Shown piece by piece: positions 34,166-45,356 of a stretch of DNA of 64,000 bases; the stretch's first letter is position 1, and each line of letters begins with the position of its first letter. The stretch is from Mortierella sp. BCC40632 (Eukaryota > Mortierellomycota > Mortierellomycetes > Mortierellales > Mortierellaceae): the NCBI GenBank assembly GCA_011634665.1, contig WAEK01000004.1, forward strand, positions 524,001 through 588,000. The letters are read 5' to 3'. Under the pieces are notes generated by a model. The model saw only the letters and a program-made list of their open reading frames with translations, searched no databases and had not been told where the DNA came from. The translations under genes and the position numbers were made by a program.

Positions 34166-35361
34166 GACAGTTTCCCTCTCCCCTCCTTGTATGGCCTTTG
34201 CGTTTGCCATAGTATTTGTCTATTTCAGAATTAAGGAACTCTGACGCCCCCAGTCAATTAAAATTCAGCGTCTTCCTTCGTACTCCCCTCACCTGAAATG
34301 CTGAACCCAGTCAGCGTCAATTGTCCATGACCCCGTTAACATTTTTCAGCTTCAAGGTTCTACTCTCCCAGTAAACTTCACTCACACAGATTTTTCATCA
34401 CCCTCGACAACATTTTTAGGCCGAAAACAAATTCATAGTTGCTTCATTTGGTTCATTAGAGCAGCCCCCCTCCCTTTCCTCATCGCCGTTTGTTAACTGG
34501 CTTCCAATATGCGGTCGACAACCTTTCTAGATAAAACTTTGGGCAAAGGCATCTCACTTCTGTCCGTGACCTTTTCTTAGTCATGCCAAGAGGCTGCACC
34601 TCCTTACCAACTGGGTAGAGCTGGCGTCCCTGACTTTGTGCAGATTGATACATTGTAAGCAGTCAAGTTACCTTGTTACTACAACCTTTTGATATCGAGC
34701 CTAGGTTTTTAAGTTCCGACATACAGTTTGTTCTCTTTTACTCATTTCATGTGGCCATGCTACCACGTCAAAGAAAAATGGAACTGGCAGTCGTATCAAG
34801 GTCTATGCTTGACGAGGAGGCGGAAAGATGAGAAAGGAGAAATGGGCGGTGCATCATGTTCAGTATTGCCGGCGAGTAGTGAGTATCTAAGCCATGCAAC
34901 CTTTGCTTTCAGGAGAACCAACTGACTCGTACTCGGCGAGTTGTCCTGAGTGAGTGGCGCCATAGAGTGTGTTAATCCTGAGCACCCGACCCTGAACTGT
35001 GGGTGCTCAGTCTGGCTTCGAGATGCTCAATTGGTGATAGCAGTCACAGCGGGGGGGGGGAGGTAATTCACCCATTAGGTGAAGTGTTCCCCTCCTTCCC
35101 TCTCTCCCCTTCCTCTCTTGGTCATCGTTTTTGCCCGCATTCTATAAAGCAGAGCTGCACTAGCAGGGCTATTCTTGGTCTGAGACTGACAGAAAAAAAA
35201 ATTATTCGGCTATCATTCTCACACTACTACACCCCTTCAGCCACTGTTGTGTAGGTTTAGGCAATGCTCGATTTATTTTGAGTGAATGAAAAGTGGAAAA
35301 GTGATATGGATTGAAGGAACTCTATCCCCCCATTATTTTTTGTTGTGATTTGGGATCAAGA
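34166..35361. other. Intergenic
   Basis: About 1.2 kb of unique sequence with a short poly-G run near 35051-35060. No gene supported. Confidence 0.5.
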
Positions 35362-35754
35362 CTAATAGTACCAGCAAGAGAAGTCGCACATCTTGTTGCA
35401 TAGCTTGGGCTCATCTTTGGATCCACTGCCAGAGCAGTACTCCAAACAAGGGGCATCACAGGACAGGGAGTCAGAGAAACCAGGTCTGGACCACTCAAAG
35501 TGAATTTTGCTGGATGAATACCAAGCCCGGAGACTGTAGCCATCCGAGCCATCGACGTAGTTGGTCCAGCCGTTGAACCAGGATCTGACATAGGCGCCCT
35601 TAATACGATCAGCATCGTTATCGTAAAGGGTCATTGTGATATGATTAACAAAGCTTGTCACCATCACATCTCCATAGATTCTCATAGCAGCATCGACGGG
35701 CTTAAAGACCGCCAGAAGGAGAAGAGGGAAGAAGAAGGCAGAAAAGAGACGCAT
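35362..35754 (-). CDS. Small secreted Cys-rich protein
   Basis: 130 aa from the ATG at 35754. A strong signal peptide (MRLFSAFFFPLLLLAVF, cleavage likely near VDAA). The mature part begins with a beta-like RIYGDVMVTSFVNHITMTL, has many Trp/Tyr, and ends with six cysteines in the last ~34 residues (spacing C-x3-C-x3-C, then C-x3-C-x3-C). This suggests a disulfide-knotted tail. Upstream in-frame codons exist to 35928, but the signal peptide start is the sensible one. A TATAAAAG box lies ~180 nt upstream. The profile fits an effector-type or antimicrobial-type small secreted protein; no family recognised. Confidence 0.65.
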   Translation of the reverse strand: MRLFSAFFFPLLLLAVFKPVDAAMRIYGDVMVTSFVNHITMTLYDNDADRIKGAYVRSWFNGWTNYVDGSDGYSLRAWYSSSKIHFEWSRPGFSDSLSCDAPCLEYCSGSGSKDEPKLCNKMCDFSCWYY

Positions 35755-35934
35755 TTTCTTGAACTGAATTAAGGAAGGAAATATGGTTGTTTGGTCTGGA
35801 GATTCGCACTTGCGGTAGCCGTTGAAGTTCTTGTAGCGAGTTGTCAAGGGCACTGTCGTGAATCTAGGAGCCTTGATGGAATCTGAGATCGATGCGGAAC
35901 AAAAGATTAGGGGATGGGAAGAAGACACAACTCT

Positions 35935-35942
35935 CTTTTATA
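35935..35942 (-). promoter_or_regulatory. TATA box of the small secreted protein gene
   Basis: TATAAAAG on the minus strand, ~181 nt upstream of the ATG. The same class of box is found before the two toxin-like genes and was not seen before the housekeeping genes. Confidence 0.5.
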
Positions 35943-38145
35943 AACGATGGATCCTATTCAGAGCCGACATTTTCAGGACCCATGGAGAGAGAAAGAGAGG
36001 AAGAAAGACAGAGAGCATTCCAACAGATACGCTACTCCCACAGAGGATAGAGGCCAGGAATAAGATAAACCCTTCAGGGGGGAAAAATGAACAATCTCCG
36101 GAGGGGGAGGCAGAGAGGCATTTCCATGTCAGCATTCTGAGAAGAATGTATGCGACAAGAAGTACACCGTGCTCCTAAAAACAAAAATCGCGCTAATCGC
36201 ACTTAAATATCGGTTACACGCGGGCTTAGCACAAATTTGCCAGCAGTTTGTGGTCACCACTATGTCGGAATATCAAACTTTAATGCGACCTTTCTCTTGC
36301 CATTTTGGGTAGAATGAGGCTCTCACACCACTCTGGCAGACAAAAGGTTTACTCCCACGGTTTTCTTTGAACTGCTCCAACAAAGGACATCAAGCAGACG
36401 AGAAGAGCGCAGTGACGGTAGTGGCATTTTTGGGATGAAGGGCCTCATCCATAGTCGATCTGTATTACTCACAGAAAGGTTCTTGGGGATTAGGTTTGGC
36501 ACTGCCGTTTTTTTTTTTTTTTGAACATTCAGGCCCCGCTTCAATCGATACCAGGAAACCTTGCCGTGACGCTGGATGCCGGAATCACACATCCAGCACA
36601 AGTGGAAAAAAAAAAAAAAAAAAAAAAAAAAGACCAAGAACCTGATTGGACTCTAAAAGGACAGTGACCAATCATTTTCCCATCTTATTTGCTGGCACCA
36701 TAATCAACTTGTTGAGTGAAGTCTCCTTTAAATGTAGGCTGTAGTTTTAGCATCATTGAAACATACCAAATGCAATAAGCAACACCAAAGATCTTGTGCT
36801 AAGCCCTGAGGCACGTACCCTCATTCTGAGGCGCCGTTTTTTCTGAAATCCGAGCACAAGGAAGGTGATACAAAGTATCAGTGCGTGGAATTTGTTCCAA
36901 ATGAACTCTGCTGGAGCAGATGTTTACTCAAACCCTGGTGAAAACAAGCATTCAGGGGCAGAGCGAGTGATGCGTGATAGCATGCATGAGAGAGGCAGAC
37001 ATGAGAGAGCAAATGAGATCTCTCCGAACAGAAGAGGTAGGTCGAACATTCATGACCAGAAGGATCATAGGTGGGCACTGAAGCAATGAAGATGGAAATT
37101 AATAGTCTCAAGGAATATAAACACACCTGATCGTAAGGCAACAGCATGGTGCAGTCGGTTTAGAGTATCACTCTCTTTGGTTTCGATCTGAGTTTTGATG
37201 GTAAATCCAGTCACAGTCGAAAACTTAGTACCTGGCACCATACTCTCCGATTTGCTTATCATTCTAATCGCCGTTTCGGAGAACAAGACACACAAACCTG
37301 CTGCTCATTTTTCCCACCTACGCTCTACAGCCTCTTACACCATCTCGAAGAGGTAGCAGAAAACCCAGTTCTAACTTCTTAGCATTTGACTGAGCATTTT
37401 TGTCTCGATGCAAAAGCATTTGACCAAGAACAGAAGGGTGGGGTAGTGTCGAAGAGAACATGGTAGGAATCCCCTTGACCCCGGTGGATGACTGTTAAGA
37501 AAGAAACTGTTCTCTCTCTCTCTATACAGTGAAGGCGCTTCTTTCGTTGCTGCTGTTGTTGTTGTTGTTGTTGTTTTTTTGAGGAGGAGGAGGAGGTGGA
37601 AGAGGAGGAGGAGGTGGTGGTGGTGAGGCATCAGATTTCTCAATAGAACCACTACATGATGGTGGAGAATGACGCTCGCCATTGCTATTCAATTCTGGTA
37701 TCCTGGTTATAGCCATCTAGCCGAATGGCATCTACCATGAGATCTAAAACAGAACTAGATTATGGTTTATGGCTGTTTGATTAGAAGAACCCTGTGAAAT
37801 AGAATGGAGAAGGGCAAACTTAAAAAAAAAAAAAAAAAAAAAAAAAGAGGAATGCGAATCTAACACTCTACTATGAAAAATAGGCACAGGTCAAGAAACG
37901 GATGCTAAAGACATTTCATTTCACGAACAATGAGCTGAGTACTAGCCGCACCGAACTTCTGATTTTGCAGAGTAGGTAAGTAAGAGCAGACAGGCAAAGA
38001 TCGAGTCCTGGAGGTCACAAGTATCAAAGAAAAGAAAAAAAAAAGTCTATGGGTTCATGTATTCCATAGAGATATATCAATATAAAAGTCTGGAGGAATG
38101 GATAGTTGGTAATTAAGATGCTAATGTCGGTGGCGGATGTCGATG
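35943..38145. other. Intergenic, gene-poor
   Basis: 2.2 kb without a supported gene. It contains poly-T near 36510-36524, poly-A near 36605-36631, (GTT)n/(GGA)n near 37550-37625, poly-A near 37821-37846 and a tRNA-like box pair near 37147-37189. The last few hundred bases should be the 3' flank of the FHA protein gene. Confidence 0.5.
37147..37189 (+). other. tRNA-derived fragment (A-box and B-box-like)
   Basis: TGGTGCAGTCGG (37147-37158) resembles a tRNA A-box and GGTTTCGATCT (37179-37189) a B-box. The spacing is too short and no cloverleaf forms, so it is at best a truncated tRNA relic or SINE head. Confidence 0.2.
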
Positions 38146-41100
38146 CTAATGAGAGTGATGATGAGGGGGGGATAATTTATTTATAAATGTCCTGAAGTGG
38201 AGGAAGGAGACCAGGCGCGCTGGTTTTTTTTTTTTTTTAGCGACGGTCTCCCAAAGATTGAACGCACACGGACTTGTTTTGGGCGAGAGCATGACAACCA
38301 TGTCTTCCTCCGCTTCTTCACCTTCTTCGTCATCGCCCTCGGTTCGCTCATATCTCCGGAATGCTGGTGATGCTGATCCTAAACGGCGCCTCAGAGATTC
38401 AGAAGTCCGTCTCCTAATTGGTGTCAGCGGTATTGTCGTTGCTGAAGGGGGGAGTGAATTCAGTGTAGTTGAACTAACAGGTGGTGGCGTCCTTGCCCCA
38501 TCGAATACAACCTCGTCATCCTCATCATCATCCTGAGCCTTGGTCTCGAATGCGTCCCTATCTGATTGGTTATCTACCTCTCCATCTACAGCGGGCTCGC
38601 CGTCATCGTATGCATAGGCATCACTGTCCTCCTGATCAGGATCATCCTCGCCACCAATAGCGCCCTCATCATCAAGTAGTCGCAAGAGTTCAGCTTGGCC
38701 ATCATTCTCAGACTCTTCCTTGTCCGCACTAACAACGCTGTTAGATGCTGAACCCGTATCCTGCAGTCGGGACAGATCACTTTCTGCCCCACTTGGGTCA
38801 CTATTAGATGCTTGCTCCTGTCCCTGCTCCTGGAACACATCCTGTGCGACTGTACTGGATTCACCTGTTGTGAAATCAGACATCGTTCTCCTTCTCTTTT
38901 TTCTTTCGTCTGATTCAGTACTTTCTTCCTCTGCTGAATAGAGGTATTGGTCGCTACTGCTGCTGATACTCTCGATGCGAGCCATCATAGGCTTCTTTTG
39001 AGGAAAAGTATCTGTTTTCCTTCCTCGTGCTCTGAGGGTCTCGAGCGAAGTCGAAGCAAAGAGAGAAGCGAATGGTCTGGAGGCTGAAGGTTTTGGACCC
39101 TCTGCTGGTGCATCGGATAGTGTTGACACTAACGAGCTTGGCTCTTTGTTACTAGGTGGACTACGCCCCAGAAGGATCGCCATCATATCCTGATGTGGAG
39201 CAATTCGTCTCCGAGGCGTCAGTGGTGTACTTGAGGTCGACGAGGCGATCGTGGACGAAGGTGTACCCTCAACTATTGATTCTGATGACTGAGGAGTGAT
39301 ATCGTTCTCAGTACCTTCAACTTCTTGTGGTTTCTGGAGAAAGCTCTTTCGGGACAGAGGACTCGATGGTGCCTTGTCATCATCAGCCTCTTCACCTTCC
39401 TCCTCTGTTGCCTCTACTGTAGTAGATACTGGTGCAGGAGTTTCGCGTGTCGTTGTTGGGGTCGTTCTGACTAGATTCCGGAACCCTGCAAAGATTCTCT
39501 GAGGAGTCCTGAACACTCCACGGAGGCCAGAGAAGAGCGTCGGGCCCTGAGTAGTTGTCAACGCTCCAGGTGCACTTAATCGTCGCTTCTTGGCATCTGA
39601 CGTCACAGGGAGAGAAACCCGTCCAAAGTTCAGGTCAATGCTCGTCAACGCGGTGGTCGATGCTTTACCATCGGTCTGAGACTGAGATTTCTTTTCGTCC
39701 TCGTCATCCTCGGCATCTACATCACTCGTGCGCTTTTTTACATCTGCCTCTGAAGGAAGAAGATCTTCTCTCCTTTCCTTACTATATGTAGGTGGTAGTG
39801 ACAATCGAGGCCTTCTGACAAACCCCGACCCTGTTTCCTTCGAGACCTGCTTTGAGGAAGAGGGTGGCGAGTGTAGCAAGTCCGCCAATCCTTGAATCTT
39901 TTGGGCTGAAAGCTGTAGCAGAGCCAGCCTTGATGGGGATACAGGCACAGTAGGAGTTAGCGTTGGGAGCTCTGACGCTTGCTCCTGACCATTCTCTTCT
40001 TCCTCTTCTTCCTCCAGCTCAGCGCCTGATTCTTGAGCTAGCTTCAGCTCAAATTCCTGTTTGACCTTTTGCCTGTAAATGCTAAGGCTCGGTTCTTGTG
40101 CGATGTCCGAGCTCGATCTTGAACGGTGGGTCGGTGTATTTACAACAGAATCAGAGTCGTCCAGATCCTGTAGCTCAGAGACATGAGGCGGAGCCAGCTC
40201 CTGTCGAACTGCTGCCGTCCATGTTGACTCTTGATAGTGGTCAGAGCCCTGCTCATTACCGCTAACATCAAATGGATTGTTCTCGTCAGAATACAGAGGG
40301 TTGCTAGCAACGACAGAGGGTGAGGGCGATGGGCTTCGCTTCTCAGGAGTGGATGGAGTTGTTCCTGCCGGGTTTACGGAAGGCTGTTCGCCCTGGCTTT
40401 GGAGAGATTGTTTGTCGTTTAAAGTCGAAGAGGATGTTTTCAGCTTAACAACATGGTGAGTGTGTTCTTGTAGCATAACATTGGGTGATACTGCCCCATG
40501 TCGGTTTGGTGTTGTAGGGATGGCGGCTAGAGACTCTGTCGTTGCTTTAGTTGGCGATGATGGGGTGCTCTCATTACTCTCCTCTTCATCCTCTACGCTC
40601 GGTGTCGACGGATCTTCCTGTGCTTCCTTGGTAGCTGTTTCAAGAGGCGTCAGCTTCTTCCAAAGTCCAATATCAGTACTTCTGTTATCACCAGTGTCTT
40701 TGACATTTGTACTTTTTTTAAAGATGGGTGAACCCATGGGCCTGCTGTTGCTGGAATTACTCTGACTGGTTCCTGCAAGGAAGCTGCTCATGGAGACTAC
40801 ACCACCCGACCCAAGTATCGCTGAGCCTTGTCTCGAAAGCTGAGGTGACCTCGGCATTGACAGCAATGACGAAGTGAAAGGGGAGCGAGAGGAGGAAGAG
40901 GGCGATGGGGATGCCAAAAATGCCGACACTTTGGCATCTTGTGCGGACGAAATGCGAATGGCGCTGGGGCTGCTTCCGCTTTGTTCCTGATGCCGTTCAC
41001 CGAACCGGCTTCCACGTCCAGGGGAAAAAAAGTTGATTGGTGCAGGCTTCTCAAGCCCGACAAGGTGAGTCTGTCTCGACTTCGAGGGAGACAGAATTGA

Positions 41101-42876
41101 TTTAGAAGGCGAGTTGACGGATTGAAGTCGTGATAGTAACGAAGGGGTGGAGACGCCAAGGCGCCGTGGTGTGTCAGGGTCCTGCTGCTGACCACGCCGA
41201 ACTGGCGTGCTTGGCGGGTTGGACTGGTCAAAAATCTCTGGGCTCAATGCTGGTCCAAAAGACACCTTCTTTGGGGTTCGCATTATCCCCTCGTCAAAGT
41301 CCTCCGGCATGACTCTCTTTCCACGCGTTGGGGTCAGCAATCCAGGATGAATGGGTCCATCGGATGTTAGTGCTGACACGGCTACTGATGGTGGATCTAA
41401 AAATGGATTATTGGAATTGTCCTCGTCCTGTCGCGGCGCTGGTAGACCGGATCCTGAAGATACAGATTTGTGTGCATCGAGCTCGTCATCAAGGTTAGGT
41501 CCCTTTTTGAGAGCTGGGCTGTTCAGTCTATTGGGTGATTTTGCGAGGAACGCAGGGAGTGGTACAGGTTTTGGCGAGACTAGAAGGCTAGAAAGTCTTG
41601 CAGCCTTCTTGGGTGTGAAGAAACCTAGGGAGGCATCCAGAGAAACTGCAGTATGTGCGACACTTGTCCGTCGCTGGGGTGTTGAAGAAGAGGCAGAGGT
41701 AGGGGCCGATGATAGGCTCTCCAAAGACTTGATGTCATTCTCAATCGCCAGCTGGATATCTCCAATGTGTTTACTGGGCGACTTGGCTCCTAGCATCGTA
41801 GGTGTCTGAGGCTATATCCATGAATTGAGTAGACACACAAAGAGATACAATTCAGGAGCTATATTAATAATTATTGTTGGATGAAGAGTGTAACAATCTG
41901 ACTTTTGCTCTCTTCTTCTTGTTACCTCAACACACTCAAAGCGAAACTTTCTTCCTCCAATGGTCAGAATATCATTGTGATGGATTGGGCGAGCCGTGTC
42001 ATGCACAAGGACATTATTCAAAAGGGTTCCGTTTGTGGACGTGTCTTTCAGCCAGACCTAGAAGAAAGAGAAACAAGGCTATCAGCAAATGCAAATCTCT
42101 AAAGCCCACAGAAAAGATCAGTCAACTCCTCATGCTTCTTCATTTACCTCGCCATCATCCCGTCGAATCAATTTGCAATGATGCTCGGAAACGGAATCAA
42201 TCTGGAAGCTGACATCGTTTAGCCGATTCCGTCCAAAAGAGCAATAGGATTTGTCAATTGGGTAGCGGTAGTAAACACTTTCGTCCTGTTTTTTGAGTCC
42301 TACAACTTGACCCCAGATACTGAGCCGTGTCTTTTTCTTGGGGGTTGTGGGTGTGGGCAAGGGCATGGCCGACGCGTGGAGTCCTTGTTTCCGTGGGCTG
42401 AGGATCGAGACTGGGGTTGCTCCTTGTTGAGAGCCTGAAGTGGCTGGATTGCTGTAACCGTTTGTATTATAGTTGTAGTTGATATGGGTGTTACTCAGTC
42501 GTGCAGACCGACGTGATGAGGGACTATCAGGCATCGTAGCATCGTCTGCATCCAGGTCGTATTTCTGAGCAGTTGAAGTTGCAGATGGAGACGACAGGAA
42601 AGGATTCGAGCTGGAAACAGAGGATGTCGAAGCGCGCGCAGTAGAAATCGATGGGGATGCCATCGAGATGCCATTCTTGCTACTGCCATTGCCTCCACTA
42701 ATGCTACTGCTGCCGTGGAATGGTTTGATGGGTGCACCAAAGGGTGATGCCTGCAGAGCACTTTTGCGGAGAACTCTTCGCCCTGGGCTTTTGGTGGGGG
42801 TCTCAGCCGACATGTTGTGAAGAGAGCGCTCGAATAGATCTTGATCCTGATTGTACTTTGTCTTTGAATCCGTCAC
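38146..42876 (-). CDS. FHA-domain protein with Ki-67/Repo-Man-type PP1-docking motif
   Basis: Exons 42876..42148, 42057..41926 and 41811..38146 (GTAAAT and GTAACA donors, CTAG and ATAG acceptors, all phase 0) give ~1508 aa. An FHA domain spans ~185-290 (SIWGQVVGLKK, SFGRNRLNDVSFQIDSVSEHHCKL, DTSTNGTLLNN, HNDILTIGGRKFRFE). At ~465-495 is TPKKVSFGPALSPEIFDQ followed by NPPSTPVRRG, closely resembling the RVSF + PE(L/I)FD + PPxTPL(R/K)RG block by which vertebrate Ki-67 and Repo-Man recruit PP1-gamma. The rest is disordered, rich in S/TP sites (CDK-like) and acidic blocks. Combined FHA + PP1 docking is the Ki-67 layout, so a mitotic chromosome or chromatin role is inferred. The last ~30 codons follow an A-run (KKKKK) and are uncertain; the real C-terminus may differ. 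Confidence 0.82.
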
Positions 42877-43593
42877 AATGATTATTTTTTTTTTTTTTTT
42901 TTCAGTTCAAGGGCAGCATAGAGAGGAGGAACACACCGCTGATGGGAGCGAGCAATGCAGTTGCTGCTGTTGTTGCTGCTGCTGTTGCTGTTGTTGTTGT
43001 TGTTGTTGCCGCTGTTGCTGTTGACAAGGGAATAAAGAAGGGCTGGGACATGCTGTGCACGCGGACATACATTTTTCTTTCGAGAAATTTTAAGGGGCTC
43101 CCGCCCCTGTACCACATGGCCCATGCCATAGAAACGGAAGCCCCAACAGTCTATGACCGCGTCAAAACAAGGAATGGGTCAATAGTCAATACCGACGGGG
43201 CCCTACTGCTAGCTAGTTCTCTGCTACTAGCAAGTGATTAAGGTATCGATCCATAACAAGAGTTGATACCAAGAGAAAACGATAAAAGGCGCCTAATGTA
43301 CGACTGCCTTTTTCAAAAAAAAACGCGCTGCATGGGGCCTTGTTCGTACTTTCTTGAACTGGTCCAAGGATACCAAGGCTATCAAGAACATTCGTGACTT
43401 CGAGGACATAGCAAACGGTGCCACACCCTATCCACACAACACGTCCGAGGCAACACAAGCTACCCACTCTTTCGCTATCTCCCTTCGAACACCGTACTAC
43501 TCTTTCACTCTCACTCGCATCTTCACTGCCTCACAGCATCACATTCCTGCCACCACAACCACTCAACATTGACTCGTTCAACAGGACCTTGCA
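42877..43593. promoter_or_regulatory. Divergent promoter region (FHA gene / C2CD5 gene)
   Basis: About 700 nt. Poly-T at 42886-42902 lies just upstream of the FHA gene ATG; a (GTT/GCT)n array is at about 42960-43022. From ~43330 the sequence recurs near 53505 in the truncated C2CD5 copy, so that duplication included part of this promoter. Confidence 0.5.
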
Positions 43594-45321
43594 ATGCCAT
43601 GCATCCTCAAGATCAGAGTCATTGCGGCAAGGGACTTGCCCGTCATGGACAAGGCTTCCGACTTGACTGATGCTTATGTCGAGGTCAAGTTCGCTGATTT
43701 TGAAGCCCAGCGCACATCTGTCTGCCGCAAGACTCTTAATCCAACATGGAATGAGGTTCGTCCTCTGGCTTATTGATGCAACCTTCATGACCAGACTCGA
43801 CTTAATCCGGCATGCAACTTCCTCGTCGCATTAGACTGAGACGAGATCTCTCAATCTCTTTTTCCTTTTCATTCTCTGTTCTTTGCTAGGATTTCCGATT
43901 CGAAGTGACTGATGATGCCGATCTGCAGAATGAACCATTGGAGCTCAAGGTGCTGGACTATGATGCTATCACCGCTAATGACTCTGTCGGCTCTGTCTTT
44001 ATCGACCTCAACCCACTCTTACCTGTCAACTCACCTTGGCAAATTGCTGGATGGTTCCCAATCTATGATACGATCCGAGGAGTTCGAGGAGAGGTCAACG
44101 TACAAGTCAAGCTCCAGTTTTTTGGCGACGTCAACCCATTCAAGGATTCCTCCGCTGGTATCATGTTCTTTTCCACCACGTCCTTGCCAGCTAACTACCA
44201 GATCGTTGCCATGCATGGCTTTGTCGATGCTATTGTCAACGAGGATGATCCAGAGTACCACTGGAGTGACAGCTTTCGTACACAACGATCATCCAACGAA
44301 GCTCGACAGCGGTTACTTTTTCGACTCTCTGGTCAGTTGAGGCGACTACTTGGAAAGGAGACGCTGGATATGGGTGGCAACGCTGTGTTAGGATATCAGC
44401 AATGTTTTGATCTCGAGAGTGAGGAACATGCCATCACAGCAAGAGCCGTCGGTACAGCTGTCAAAATCGCCATGGTGACCAGCTCAACCCAATCACACTC
44501 GACAGACAAACCACAACAAATCATGATGAATGAACTCCATACAGAGGATATCTTGACATCAACTCTAGAACCGGACCAACTCGTTCACCATCCTTTCAAT
44601 GCAAGCGCACCCACAGATGCAGTGTTACATGGACTCCCAGGACAACGGAGACGAGGCTCTACATATTCATTTAGCTCGAGCAGCAGTAGCAGCAGCTCGG
44701 ATTCAGCTCCATCCGTTACAAGCGGCGCCAGAAACAGCATCAATAATTACAAGTACCTGGAGCAGCAAATTTTTACACTACACGAATTCCCACCAGGAAC
44801 AATTCTCAACCTCGGCGCAATCGTCAGTGCTCGGTCTGTGAAGCTGATCGACAATGATGATGTCGAAACCAGAGATGCGTGGTGGAACGAACTGAGAGAC
44901 GAAATCAAATCCCATGCGCGTGCTCTAGGATGTTCACATATTATTGGATATCAGGAAGCGGCAACGATTAATGACGAGTTGATTGTCCTTACAGCAACGG
45001 GAACAGCCGCTAATCTTGACATGACAGCATTTACACCTGGATTCTTTGATCAAAGCAAGAACCTTTCTCGTTCAGGAAGTATCAGTCGTTCCTATGCTGA
45101 TAACCAGGCAGAGAACCTTTCGACCTCTGTTGGGATGACCAAGGCCAGTTTCCAGAACTCTGTCCTCGCCAAGGATCAGCAATGGATGGACGTGTTTGGA
45201 AAGCGCAAAAGCAAAAAGAAACAGCCTTCAGGTAGTGTAACCCTTGGAGGAGGAAAAAAGGCCTTGCTATTTTTTTCTTTATCACAGGCCACTCCTCTCA
45301 TTTCTTTCATATTGCTGACTT

Positions 45322-45356
<35 letters not shown>

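Noticed and set aside
34595..34640. tRNA-like AACTGGGTAGAGC motif
   Set aside because: No matching B-box or cloverleaf on either strand.
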